64,000 bases of DNA from Acanthosoma haemorrhoidale (lineage: Eukaryota; Arthropoda; Insecta; Hemiptera; Acanthosomatidae): contig OV884012.1 of NCBI GenBank assembly GCA_930367205.1, positions 49,931,239 to 49,995,238 of the forward strand, given 5' to 3'. The notes below the pieces were generated by a model. That model was not told where the DNA came from. It did no database searches and saw nothing but the letters and a program-made list of their open reading frames with translations. Position 1 is the first letter of the stretch; each line of letters begins with the position of its first letter. The translations under genes and the position numbers were made by a program. Positions 1 through 11,873 of this stretch are shown piece after piece.

Positions 1-452
1 AAAAAACCAAATCTCTTCCTTTAAAGTTGCCGAATATAATTAAGGTAATTATAGTTGTATTCAGCAAACAAAATTTCTGGTATATTCTACTAATTCAAGA
101 AAACGCGATAATTGGGAACTTTTGGGAGAGAGCCTATGGTGGTATCGCGGATGCAGTTCATTCCTAAAAACTTGGAGTGAGCCATGGTGAGACGTCTATT
201 ACACACCATCCATTGTGAATCATAGCAAACAGTAATCAATCTGTAACGTTGGCCAATTTGAAGATATCTAAGGGGTTTCAGATTAGCCTAAGTCTGCTAA
301 TGGACTTTTTGTTTCAGTAAAATAATTAAATACTGTTTTTATATATGTATTGGGATCTGATGAGGGGCTTTGCTCTAGCCTGGAAAGAGCAAACTTCAGG
401 TCCGTTTTTCCCGGGAATATTCACGGCTTTTATGGAATGAAAGCGATCACAG
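1..452. other. Unassigned AT-rich sequence at window start
   Basis: I see no exon structure, RNA gene or intact open frame here. The right-hand end leads directly into the decayed retrotransposon tail that follows, so part of it may be older, unrecognisable element sequence. Confidence 0.4.
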
Positions 453-690
453 GAGATCTTAAAACTTTACAATGAGCCTGGCGTTATATTTGTGACAAAA
501 ATAGGAAGACTTTGATGAGCTGGCCACATTGCCAGAATGGGTGAAGACCACAAAGAAAATTCTGACTAAGCCCCTGTAGCATGTAGCCGAAGAGTGTCTG
601 GATGAACTGAGGCCTGGCGATTCCAATACGAGGAGGTTCAAACTCGTCATCGAATCGATCATGTTAAGAAGAACACTACTAAGTAATATC
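453..690 (+). pseudogene. Decayed tail of a non-LTR retrotransposon polyprotein
   Basis: Read on the plus strand from the GAG codon at 453, the frame gives EILKLYNEPGVIFVTKIGRL, two stop codons, then AGHIARMGEDHKE. This resembles the C-terminal end of many insect LINE polyproteins, where an E-I-x-x-L-Y-N-x-P segment is followed by K-x-x-R-L-R-W-A-G-H-x-x-R-M. Several in-frame stops show it is dead. Further on, phrases like GRRVSG and TEARRFQYEE hint at the usual arginine-rich tail, but the frame is uncertain. No catalytic reverse transcriptase region is visible upstream, so only the 3' end survives. The assignment rests on motif memory and could be tested by a translated search against retrotransposon proteins. 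Confidence 0.5.
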
Positions 691-717
691 ACATCGATAA
701 ATGGAATTTTGTGGTAA

Positions 718-3700
718 TTGTAAAGAGAGGTTTCGGTGAGTAGCGTAAGGAAGAGATTTGCAAATTGAACGGAAAGGCTTTATATTCGTTGAAGGATCGA
801 GATCTAGAGCTTTGCAGGTGGTGGATAAGTTTTTTAAATATTCAGCTTACGATAACTGGGCGACACATGGATGCCAAGAGGGGTTCGCGTGACCGGTGCT
901 TGGTGGCAAGGTGTGGACACAGCCTTGATAAACGGCAGGCGGCTCATAATGCCAGCCAGCCCTTATCGCTGGATCACCGGTCGATAGTTGGCGTTGCACT
1001 CACACGCCTACTCCTAACCTTTATTGTGGGCCCGCGCAAAAATCCAAGCGGTTCGGCCCGAAAGCAGTAGGAAGAGAAGCTATTAGCATCACCACATCCT
1101 TCTGTTCATCATAAAACTCTCTGTTAACACAATTAGCAATGTGCTGGGAATAACGACCCATCAGCTGAATATCTGCTCGTAGATTACTTTATGAAGAGAG
1201 AAGAAGCATATAGTGGACGAATTAACGAGGGGCAAAGGTGAACATGAAGAATAGGTTATGGAGAATGCTGAAAAACAGTAGAGTAACCTGAAGATGAAAT
1301 CTGTTTCAAAGTGGCTCGTGTGAAAACAATGCCTCAAGGTATTCCCTTTCTCAGAAGGGAAATGTAGGAAGTTTTTGTTCTATTTATTCCTAATAAGAGG
1401 AGAGGAAAACCAAATACCTCAATTAAAATGGATAGTGCATTATTGATTGGGTTAGTGCCTCTTCGCTAAAGTGACTTTGTCCCACACAAAATAACATTGA
1501 TAAACTCTGTTTTCTCAACTTTAATCACTATGGTCACATATTTTACCTCATCTACTAATGTTGAAGACACATAGGGAAAGACATCACCAAAATGACACAT
1601 AGTTTGAAAGATAAGTCAGAATTTAAAACAGTTTCAGTTTAGGTTGTAATGACTACATAACATTTAAAGCTACACTTCAATCCATCTGACAAAAACAAGC
1701 TACAAAATATTTGCAACTTTGAGGAATAAAAGTTTAAAAACGAGATGTGTATTTGTAAGATTATTTAGACTTCGTACCCCCCCCCCCCCAGAAGAAACGG
1801 GTATTTTTTATTTTAGTCTATTTGGTCCTTAGAGGTGCAAAAAGAGTTCAATCTTAAAAATCAAATAATTTTCAGGAAGGTTGCAACGTTTTTTTGCAAT
1901 TTTGCTCTGAAAATATCTGTTTTTAGACTTAACCACTCATTAACAGCAATTAACTTAAAAAAGCAACAGATTCCGTCAAAAACAATTATTCATATTTTAT
2001 TACTGACTATTAATTTTGTTGATGAGTACTATATCATGAGTAACGCAAACTGTTTTAAGTGGTGGGTCGTCTTATATAAATAAAAAATGTTCGTAGAAAA
2101 ACTATTAACTAAAATATTGCTTTATAACAGCATGTACATCCATGGAGTAAAAAAAATATATTTAGAATTTTATTTTATACGTGACCCTAAAATAACCAGT
2201 CAATTTCGGAAAAGAGAAAGCCGAGAGGAGGCCAGTGTGCGGTGCAGTTGACCCTCGTTAGGCTGAAAGACCATGTTACATTTTGTATAAAAAAATAAAA
2301 TGACAACCCGTAGAGGACGAGAGATAGATGAGCATAGCAGAATCTTGACCATTAATTATTACTAAAGAGTCAGGTAAGGTCAGGCAGGCAACAAGCCTTC
2401 GTTGAACCAAAGTTTTATTACTTGTATTGCCAGAATATTATGTAATCCATGTAATCCATTAAAATAATAATGTTTTATACTCAAAGTAAGATGTGTTGTG
2501 AGTTCAAGAGGTGGAATTGGGGTTTTGGACTCAAAAGGCGAAAATTTTGGCTTTTTTAAAACTATTTGGTACAGAAGTGGACTGTTCTGAGTCAGATCGA
2601 GAGTTGATTTGTGGAAATTGTTCATATCCACTACCTTAGATTTCTGATGAAGAAAACAAACCGAATAGTGTGATAAAATTAAAGCTGCCTATTTGATACA
2701 TGGAATACATGCTGGATCAACAATAAAATTGAAAATAGCTATATTGACCTAAAAAACCGATAGATATTTATTGATATTTCCCAAAATTGTGTTCTTTAAA
2801 ATATCTTTTAGCGTAGCCGCCTTAACCGCTTTAATTGCTTCCATGACTTGAGTAAGCCAGTGAGATAAGGGATTCGGGCCTACTTTTCTTTTAGGTAAAT
2901 TTATTTTTACAGAACTCACTGGTATTATACGTATGCATACACTGCGTAATAGTTCTTTAAAATTCTTTTTGTGACTGATTGGATCATTTTACCTCAATCA
3001 CATCATTGCAATACAAAGACATTCATGAGGACCAACGAATGATGAATTCTCGTACCTGTTTATAAGCATAGCCTCTCCCCTCGAGCTCGACTATGAAATA
3101 TACACCATAGCTGATATATATTAATATATATATATTAATCATAATATAGTATATCACTATATTGCTTAACATTAATTATCGAGACAAAAATAAGTTTAGC
3201 TAAGAGCCATTATCATATACTAAGTGAAAGAACGTAATAAGTAAAGCGAATAAGGCTTGGCAAGGAAACTCCCCAGAAATGAGCATGATTCGCTGCAGGG
3301 CAATAACATTAAATCATACTGACTCCTCAAAGCCCGCACAGATTGCATCAAAGGCAATAAATATGACTGATAAAATCCAGGATTCTAACGAAAAATTGAT
3401 TTTCCCCATCTGTGCTTAATAAGACTGCCGTTTCTTTGCATAGTTGGAATATTTTCGTTCACTTTTCTTACTAAATAATACATTTGAACAATAATTGTTT
3501 TTATTAATCATCATAAATGCCGTGCCGATATTTGATGCGTGAGCTGCTGAGAGTGCCTGCCTGTTTGAATATACTGTTGTGTACAGATAGAAATGCTGAT
3601 GGATATAAGAATAACACACAATCTGCAAACAGACCATAAATACTTACCGTTGTGGATAATTTGATAAATTTCATCAGAAAGTTAGATGTCGTCTGGGGAG

Positions 3701-4793
3701 GAAGAGTTTATGCTATTTGTTGTTAATACCTTATGTGTCGTAGTTCAATCATATACCTGCAGTGTTTTTGTGCAACATTGATTATTAATAATGATTAACA
3801 GCCGAAGACAAACATTACTGGCAAGATCTTGAACCAGGGGGCACAATATCAAGTCGGGGCCTGTGCCAAATTAACTACCTACTCTCGCAAAGACCTATGT
3901 GCAAGTTAATTTTCCGAGAACTAGTTTGACATTATATTAAAACATTATAATATTGATTATTCTATAGTATTCAGCTTGCTTTCAAAAGGAGGCTTGCGCA
4001 TAAGGGGTCATAGGGTTTATCATGAATTATATTTTTATTTTTCTCCATAGCCCCTTTAAATTTCTAGATAATTATATAGAATTATAGATCCTCAGGTGAA
4101 TCTATTTACAATTTATTTTGTATTTCCTGTAGCATCACTACATTATATACAGGTTTTGTTATTTTATAGAAATTATATAATGAATAAACAAGTATAATGA
4201 TATACATTATACGTGACTGGACTAAACTGACTAATAAAGGTGATGGGGCTCACCTTTTTGATCAACCTTAAAACTAACTTACATACTAATTCTTATCCTA
4301 ATGAATTATAGTGTTGCAAGATGAATTATGAATGTTTGGTTTCGAAAAATATAAAGGGAAAGTATGAAATACACATTTACAAAAACAGATTTACATTATA
4401 ATATGCTGGTAACACATGTACCTGCTATAATAAGGACGTCTTCGGATTGATAAAGGAAAAAAAAAAAAGGACCCTCTTGAAAGATTGAAGGTAGAACTGA
4501 AAGTGAATTGTTTCAAAAGTCATCTCTCAAGGAGACGGATGGAGCTAACAAGATTTTCCCACTCAGAAAAATCGAACATCGGCCACTCCGAGCACACCTG
4601 CCTAGAATAAACTTCCGCAAATGTCTCACTCACTTCCAACTTGGTTGTCCGTACTTGTGAGTGTGACTGGTACGACGTTCAGTTAACGCGACCGGGACCT
4701 CTCCATATAATTTATTACTTTGTGATCAAATTTTAAATGTACAATTTCTACCCATTTTATTAATTGAAATGAATCGATTCTTACTTTCAATAG
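718..4793. other. Unassigned AT-rich sequence with poly-C tract
   Basis: No convincing gene is visible. The segment contains a run of 13 C at 1777-1789 and a short TA-rich palindromic patch near 3115-3140. The few open frames over 60 codons lack splice context and recognisable motifs. Confidence 0.4.
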
Positions 4794-5044
4794 CTATTCT
4801 GGAATTGTGACTTTAATGACTTTCATTTTGTGCCCAAGAGCAGGCTGGGATTGCGTGCAGATCATACTCTGTACGTACGTTAGTTTACTTTATGTGACGT
4901 TCATAGCCAGCGAAATCTGCGATCTGAATATTTTAACTGAGTTAAGGTTCGACCTCATGCTAGTGCTCTTCGTGGCATCGTATAGCTTCCTAAGAACTCT
5001 GCTAATGGCCATTGCCATCAGATTATCTATGGGATTACAAATAG
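4794..5044 (+). CDS. Possible internal exon of a membrane protein (unrecognised)
   Basis: An open stretch of 83 codons is bounded on the left by a pyrimidine-rich acceptor (ttcttactttcaatag) and on the right by a donor (aaatag followed by gtaatt). The exon would begin and end in phase 1. The translation has two hydrophobic blocks, VQIILCTYVSLLYVTFIA and LMLVLFVASYSFLRTLLMAI, separated by a charged segment, as expected for part of a multi-pass membrane protein. Codons are less AT-biased than the surroundings. I do not recognise the family and found no partner exons within a few kilobases, so this may equally be chance or a relic. RNA evidence or a translated search would decide. Confidence 0.25.
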
Positions 5045-7374
5045 GTAATTTGCATATTGAGCAACTGTTTTTTATAATGATAATTTTAAGATATTATTCT
5101 ATAATCTGATAATTGAATGGTAAAATTATATTAGTTGTTGTATTGGTCAGTGGGTGTTTTCATTCCCGGATTTTCAGCTTTTCTTGACCACAAAAAGGAA
5201 ATATTTCGACTGGTGAAACCCACTATCATATCATTATATATATATTTTTTTTTCAAATTTTGTTTTTTATTCACACCATTAAGATTTTACTAAGATAATT
5301 AATGCCATCTGATCTGAGACTAATAATATAAAATAGGTATATGAGAGATAAGACTGGTTAATTAATAAAAAAAAAAACCAGTGCTAACTTAACTTGAAAA
5401 AATAATGTTAGTACCAAAGAAGTGAAAAGAAAATATCTTTGATCATCGTTTTCTCAAAATCATGTTTTTGGATTTATTCTGTTTTACTTGTAGCCCCAGG
5501 ATATACGGTTGAGGCTAAACATCTAAAGTGATAATAATTTGCATGGAGTTTTATTACATCCCCAGATTATGATAAAAGTAAAAGCAACACAATAAATACT
5601 TATAAGGCATTGATCAATTACTTAGCATTTAAAAATAAATATCTCATGCCCTAATAAGTAGGGTGTAAAATTAAAAAACTTTGACGTGGAGAATACAATG
5701 ATGGAATTCACAAATTGTATGATACTATAAAGAAGCGCTTAATTGTATGATCTATTGTACTTCACTTCAATATTTACTCCTACCATGGCAGTACGCCCGA
5801 ATTGACACTCTCCCCTCCCATCCAATCTATCCACCTATTCTAAAAGTTCATCGGATATTATGACATTACGCTCAGAAATAAAAAGTTCAAATTGTATCCC
5901 AACAGTTTCTGAGAGTAGACCAGACCTGTGTTTTTTGTTATGATCGATAACAAAGTCAAACAACGCACTTCGAGTTCCTCACGCGAGACTCTGTTAACTT
6001 TTGCCAACAGGCAGGCATATGCTCTAATAAATTAAAAGGGGTATCTCAACAAAGGTAATGAAAAGCAGTAGAAAAAAAAGTGGGAGCGTTTGCATGTTTG
6101 CCGTGACTGCTGACCACTCGACACACCCCCCTCTCCTGATATTTGATTTCTTATTGGCCTGAGTGAGTGGGTGGGAGGCCGGGACAAATTGGATCGATGT
6201 AGTTCGGATTACCTCTGACTGTAGCTACCCTCTCCCCGGGTCTCCGGTATCAATATGTAATGAGACTTCCGAAAATTTAATTAGCTCCTAATGGCTCAGC
6301 GTTTCCAGTATTTCCCTCACCTGGAGGGTTGGGGTCTTTGTTTGTTCGATTGGTATTGGCTACCCCATTGAGGGGGACCCATCCCCCTATACCAGCCCGA
6401 CTTAACTCGTACTCTATAATTGCATTCGTATGTTGTTAATTGGAAATGCTTAAGATAGCTTGGGTTATATGTATTCCTATTGGCAAGCCTGAGCATAGAA
6501 ACTAGGCAGTCGATCGATTAACAGGCTCATTGCCTCAAAAGTTTGATTTATTTACCAATTGTAAATTGGTTAATTAAGAATTCATTAAAGATTGTGATCC
6601 AAAAAAATTATATAATCAAAGGTATTCAAATTTAAAGTATTGAAGATTATTAGAATATGTTATAGTTGTTCTTTAGGGTTTTGATGATGCATTGAATTGA
6701 GTCTTCTTTTCACCCTCTGGTCTGTCCTGGTCTTTGTTGCGAGTGCCATCAATTTAAGATGGATGTCCCATTTGGTTCTTGGAATACATGAAAAAACATT
6801 ATGCTATTAATTAGTAAATATCTAAATGTTTTATAATTATAAAGAGGGTGTCATACAAAAGATCACAACGGCCTTATTGAAATTATCTAATTCGTGTTGT
6901 TTTCTATAAATCATACTAATTCAAAAAATTGATAAAACTTTATTTCATTAACGTCGTGTTCGCATTTTTAACACAACCCGTGTGTTTTTTAGTTGCATGA
7001 TATTTTTCACAGGGGTTCTACTTGATGTTCCAACGAAGCTAAAACTAACCCTCCACCCATAAATAATAAATTGCCCACGAAAGATAATGAAGTGTAAAAA
7101 AAAAAATTATTTTTAAAACCATTCAATTATATTAAATCATCTCGGATTAATAAGTTGTATTACGTGTTGAGGCTTTACTGGACTATTATTGCAAAAAGTC
7201 ATTAAACGTGACAATAAGCGGAAGCGACCAACGAAACCCTTAATTGTGCGATTCATCAAACCTGCCTTGATTTTTTTTTATTAAAAGCGAAGTTCACTGG
7301 CCAAAATAAGTTGATAATAAAATGACTCATTCAATATTTATTTCAGAAAATTGTAGTTAAGTTAAGAATTGTGA
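5045..7374. other. Unassigned AT-rich sequence
   Basis: No gene or recognisable element was found. The stretch from about 6100 to 6420 is noticeably richer in G and C than its surroundings and may be a decayed repeat, but no motif supports a class. Confidence 0.4.
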
Positions 7375-7578
7375 GTTCCAGGCCCTCCAATACTATTCCC
7401 ATCCAGAATCCTCTCCAAAGCACACAATGCTCCCTTCTATATTAACAACCGTACATTTACGATGATCTCAACATCACATTCATTCAAGGCCAAACCACAT
7501 CTCGCTTCTATTCCCACCTCCCTGGTCATCTTAATCCGTAGCCTAATTACACTATACTCCCGTCTCATGCCCGACAAC
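7375..7578 (+). pseudogene. C-terminal remnant of a Jockey-like LINE reverse transcriptase
   Basis: On the plus strand the segment reads NAPFYINNRTF and, after a one-base frame change, DDLNITFIQGQTTSRFYSHLPGHLNP followed by a stop. This is the typical end of Jockey-clade ORF2 proteins, where NAPW(Y/F)V-N-N-x-T-I-H-x-D-L-N-I is followed by a helix and the closing L-x-x-H-x-N-P. The upstream part (ILSKAH) probably corresponds to the N-x-x-L-R segment before NAP. The frameshift and the lack of any upstream catalytic domain show a dead 3' fragment. It is a different copy from the elements at about 19, 29, 42 and 60 kb. Confidence 0.65.
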
Positions 7579-8766
7579 TTAAAGCGACGCCTGAATCTGA
7601 GTTGGCCTCGCAATCTCGTCCAAACCAACTAGTATCTTGTTTATAGTAAGCGTTATAGATTGGTGATTAATGACATTAACTGGTTTTGGGTAATGAGCTG
7701 TTTCTACCAAAAAGGAACTAGACGTTAATGACTGAAGTCCTAAGCACTCCTCAAAATGCTATATATTGATTGCATCTAAACCAATAAAGATATATGTATA
7801 TAAAATAGAGCTAATAATATTATAAAAATAGCAGTGACGTGTTCTTGGATACTCAGGTGTGTAATGTTTGTTATGTTATTGTATGTTGGCGTCTCATGAA
7901 TAGGGTGAAAGGTTTCCCCTGACAGGATGCCAAGAAAGAGTTAGTCTGATTCATAAAGCTACAAAATGCGCTTTTTCACGTTCAGTCATGCGGCTATCTC
8001 GTTCTAGATCTTAAATTTATCCATATAATTCGCTGTTTACGTGGATAGTTCCTTGTGAGAGATACAGACGGGCTGTTAGGGGTAGGGAGAGGCTCGGGCA
8101 CAAGAGGTCGGCCAGCCCTGATTTATTAGAGGGAGGCACGAGAGCTCAACCCCAGGGAAGTGGTTCGCCTCGAGATAGGGTAAGAGCGGCTAACGCGGTT
8201 TCCTCTCAGGTAATTGATAATCTGGATAAAAGAGAGCATTAGTACACGCAGCCTAGCCTACCAATGCTACTTCCAGGCTTTGTTGACAAATAGTCTTGTG
8301 TTGAACCAGCTCAGCTCAACAGTATCAATCAACTCGCACAACTAGACGATTTAATACGTACTTTTAACATTTTCAAATTAGTTGCTATGGTTGAGTTATA
8401 ATTTGAGTTTTTTTTTTGTTTGATATTTAATAAATACTAGTTTTGAAGTATTTTTATTATTTTAATAATTATTAGTCGAAGAAAAAAGATGGTGCATTCG
8501 CTCTCATCATATCTTCCTTCATAAGCTCTACTACAACTTAAAAATTCAAATATTGATCAGGTAAGGTGGGAAGACAGAGATAATTATTTCAAGTAGTAGT
8601 ATAATGTTGTGGTAAAATTACTTTGGACTCCAATGATATCATAGCTATAAGTAAAGTTTCTTGTTTGAATTTGATAAAGATTTATATGAAACTGTGTTTC
8701 GGAGAGCTGGTACTAAATTCCGCAATGTTCACATGTTATTAAAGAAAGCTCAATTTTTTTTTTATA

Positions 8767-8826
8767 TCTCTCAAAATAATAAAAATAGGATATGGGAAAA
8801 ATAAAAAGGATACTTATCTTGGATTA
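8767..8826 (+). repeat. Dispersed repeat, copy 1
   Basis: About 60 bases beginning ctctcaaaataataaaaata recur at 18618-18675 with a few differences. In both places a poly-T run lies just upstream. The sharing of flank and core suggests the end of an interspersed element of unknown class. Confidence 0.6.
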
Positions 8827-9900
8827 AACATTAAACACTTGAATTCTAGAAAGCTCAATATACAATATTATAAGTTATATATTTACTAAAGATAAAAAAG
8901 TGGTCATGATTTCGAAATGAGGGGAAAAATATAAATAATAGAAATGTTTATAGTTTTTTTAAAATAAACAATGTCATGCACAATTTAAATTTTACTTTTA
9001 AAAACTACAATAAAAAATTAGCATGAAAACATTTACATTTTGGCGATTTGAAAAATAGTTTCCGAAAGCGGACCTCTAGTAAAAATAATCAAAATAACAC
9101 CAAACAGAATTAGAAAAACATATTAAATCAGAGAAAGTATACTCTAGTTAAAACTATAAGTGGAATATAATAATTAAAGGTTTCAGTTTAAAAAAAAAAA
9201 GACAAAATGTATTGAAAATATATACAGAAAACATATAATAGAATTAAATCGTTTACCGACAAAAACCACAGATGTACTTGACCTTTTAGCCCCACACAAT
9301 CCATATAGACCCACAGCGAGCACATACGCACATGGCCCAAAGTTTTTTAAAATTCTCCAAAAATTCCTGTCAATACAACAAGTATTTCCCATAGCAAGGC
9401 AATAGTGAACCAGCTCTTTTTCATTACTCAAAACTATAAGTCTGCCTCTTTTTATATTTTCTGCTTACTCAGGTGTACCGTGCTGGTTCTCTTCGGAATA
9501 TTCCAGTGTTTACTGGTCCACCTTCTTTTTCCGAAATGTGTCTGTCGGGGTGTCAACAATTGTCGGGGGGGGGGCGTCACTAGGGGAGTGCCTGATCACT
9601 CTAGCCCTGGTGACAAGTGCGGATTGTTGTAGTTAATAACATGGACCATGTTCCATGTTGGCGTTAATATCTGACTCCATTTTATTGATAGGGATGTTCC
9701 CGACAATACACTGTGTTCAGGATGAGGTTCAGAGGTTCATAAAGAATAAGACCAGTTTTCAGAGTTCGGGCGGGAGATCGGCAGAGTAATAGGTACAAGT
9801 CGTCAGAGGGTCTGCTAGAGGCTGTCCTCACAGGACTGACCCGACTGCCCAGAGGTGTGGCAGGGAGAGTAGACTAGTAGAAGATTGAGTGGACTTACTC

Positions 9901-9920
9901 CCAGGGCCCCGGGGCCCTGG
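9901..9920. repeat. Perfect 20-bp GC palindrome
   Basis: CCAGGGCCCC is followed immediately by its exact reverse complement, giving a palindrome without a spacer composed only of G and C apart from one A and one T. It lies in the GC-rich island of about 0.8 kb described in the surrounding region entry. No function is known. Confidence 0.85.
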
Positions 9921-10865
9921 CGTATCGCGACGAGTGATAGTGGCTATCTAGATGAAGAGACTAGGAAAGAGTGGTTCTGCAGGGCGAAAACCCTTGATTT
10001 AAATATCCGTCCCCCCTTCCTACTGAAAGGCGGAGCCTGGCTGCAGGGGGTATGTTTTATGATGCCCAGGTGGCTAATCCCCCTTAAGTTTTATGACTGT
10101 TGGCCTAAAAGGGTGTGTTTTATGATGTCACACCTACCGAGCGATACGTGACCGCTCGTCCCCTATAGGACTGTTTATTAGCATGGCTTTAGATTTTATG
10201 ACCCCGAAACAGTGACTGAAGGTCTGCCCGGTTCTATTTTATTAGGGGCAGTGGCTTATCCTCTCAGGTTTTATTGCAGGACCTTCGTCCCTCTGTTACC
10301 TGTTTCACGACTACCGACCTCTCTATGATTTATTACAAGAAGTTTACAAAGATTTGCATTTATATTATAATACATTATGCACCAGAGCATAGGGTAATTT
10401 ACATATGTGATTGGCAATCGCTACAGTGTCAATAGCTTTAGCCATTTTAGTCTGACTCCACTTTCGTCGGTCGACCTTTCCCATTATTCTCCAGGAGATA
10501 TGAAACAGGATCGTGTACAAGAGCGTTTACAAATACAGGCAAAATAAACATAAAATAATAAGGGGTACGTTTTAGGCAACCACGTTTTAGGCCCGGTTAT
10601 CCTGACTATAGCCAAAATTTGTTTAACCCATTCAATTTTTAACCTTACATCAAAATGAAACGGTTTGATGATAAGCATTGCCATTTATATTGCTACCTTC
10701 GGCTAACTGAGGGTTTTTATTTAAATAGACAGATACTCTCGTTTTGATACACTAATATATCTGATATACAACTGTACCCAAATACAAAAACTGTAAGGCA
10801 GTATATAAGGGTTATGTATTTTCTACTGATACATATATATTTTTATATTTTAACATACTTACGCT

Positions 10866-10908
10866 CAAACACCACGCTGTTACGCTCTAGTTGAATAATT
10901 AGAATATT
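10866..10908 (+). repeat. Left inverted repeat of a possible non-autonomous DNA transposon
   Basis: The sequence caaacaccacgctgttacg plus about 24 further bases is matched in inverted orientation at 11831-11873 with about three mismatches. The arms are roughly 0.92 kb apart. No transposase lies between them, so a deleted class II element is the natural reading; no target-site duplication could be identified. Confidence 0.6.
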
Positions 10909-11830
10909 TGTGTTAAAGGGATGCTATCTAACTATTCAACTGTTAACAGATTTGATTCCTCTATGATATCCTGAGCGTTTAATCTTTAATTAAACTTTAA
11001 TTGCTTTATTTATTCATTAAATTTCGATTGGTGACTCTCCTGATGACAGATACAATTTGAGGGGCAAACAAAAGATGTGGTTTACAGATAACTTTTACAA
11101 AAAGTCTTAAGCAAAAAATTAATTAATATCATACTTCAATGCTATTAAAAAGCATTTTACCATTTAAAAAGCAAGCGGATATGCAGCTATTTTTCCTATT
11201 TTTATATCTTCAACCCCCGATATGCAGAAGGTAGTGTACAGTTATTAAATAATGTTAAGGAACTGAGGTCAGAGGGTCGAAGGTTCGAATGCCATAAGCC
11301 CCTCTTTTGATGTAGGCCGACCGATGTACCTACTCCATCTATTGGGATATGGGTGGTCCGAAGTGCAAGACGGTGCGGAAAAGGACACATTATCACGAAG
11401 GACCATAAAGAAAAAATCCTTCTGTTGAGAGTCATAAATACGACGAGAAGATCTATACGTCGGGACGAGAATTGGGAGGGACTCGCGTAGTTGCTCTGAT
11501 GGAAGCTGGTTAGTCTTTGCAGCGACGGATCTTGCGAACGGGTAGGTACAATTGCTTTTGTCTTCGTTCTCTTGGCTTTGAGGTTGCTTCTACATCAGAT
11601 AGAAGACATCGATGTACACTAGTAACATATAAGCTTTATTTGTAGCTAGTACAATAGTCATTCCTCGTTAAAACATTTTAATCTTTTGGTTGTTTTGTAT
11701 AATAAAACATTTTATCTATACATTTCTACTGTATCATTATCCTAACTCCTTCCATTTTGATCACCACGTTAATTTATTAAAGTAAATTACTTTGGGTTTA
11801 GATTCAATTGGGACGAACAGGAGGAAACTA
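10909..11830. other. Interior between inverted repeats, non-coding
   Basis: This is the interior of the putative element bounded by the inverted repeats. It has no transposase motif. Around 11255-11300 it contains a B-box-like string (ggttcgaatgcc), which could be a relic of a tRNA-derived SINE, although no matching A box was found. Confidence 0.35.
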
Positions 11831-11873
11831 AATATTATAATTATTCAACTAGACCGTAACAGCGTGGTGTTTG
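11831..11873 (-). repeat. Right inverted repeat of a possible non-autonomous DNA transposon
   Basis: This is the reverse complement of the arm at 10866-10908. It ends in agcgtggtgtttg on the plus strand. Confidence 0.6.

Larger units (their letters stand above)
7579..10865. other. Unassigned sequence including a GC-rich island
   Basis: No gene is recognised. Two stretches stand out as GC-rich against an AT-rich background: about 8040-8220 and about 9480-10320. The second contains a G10 run at 9565-9574, a perfect 20-bp palindrome at 9901-9920 and several copies of the octamer TTTTATGA. These may be non-coding parts of mobile elements, but no coding motif confirms that. Confidence 0.4.

Noticed and set aside
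765..1070. 101-codon open frame with relatively balanced composition
   Set aside because: No ATG start, no motif, no splice context; may be leftover of the LINE tail region.
11255..11300. tRNA gene suggested by ggttcgaatgcc
   Set aside because: Only a B-box-like string; no A box and no acceptor, D or anticodon stems could be paired.
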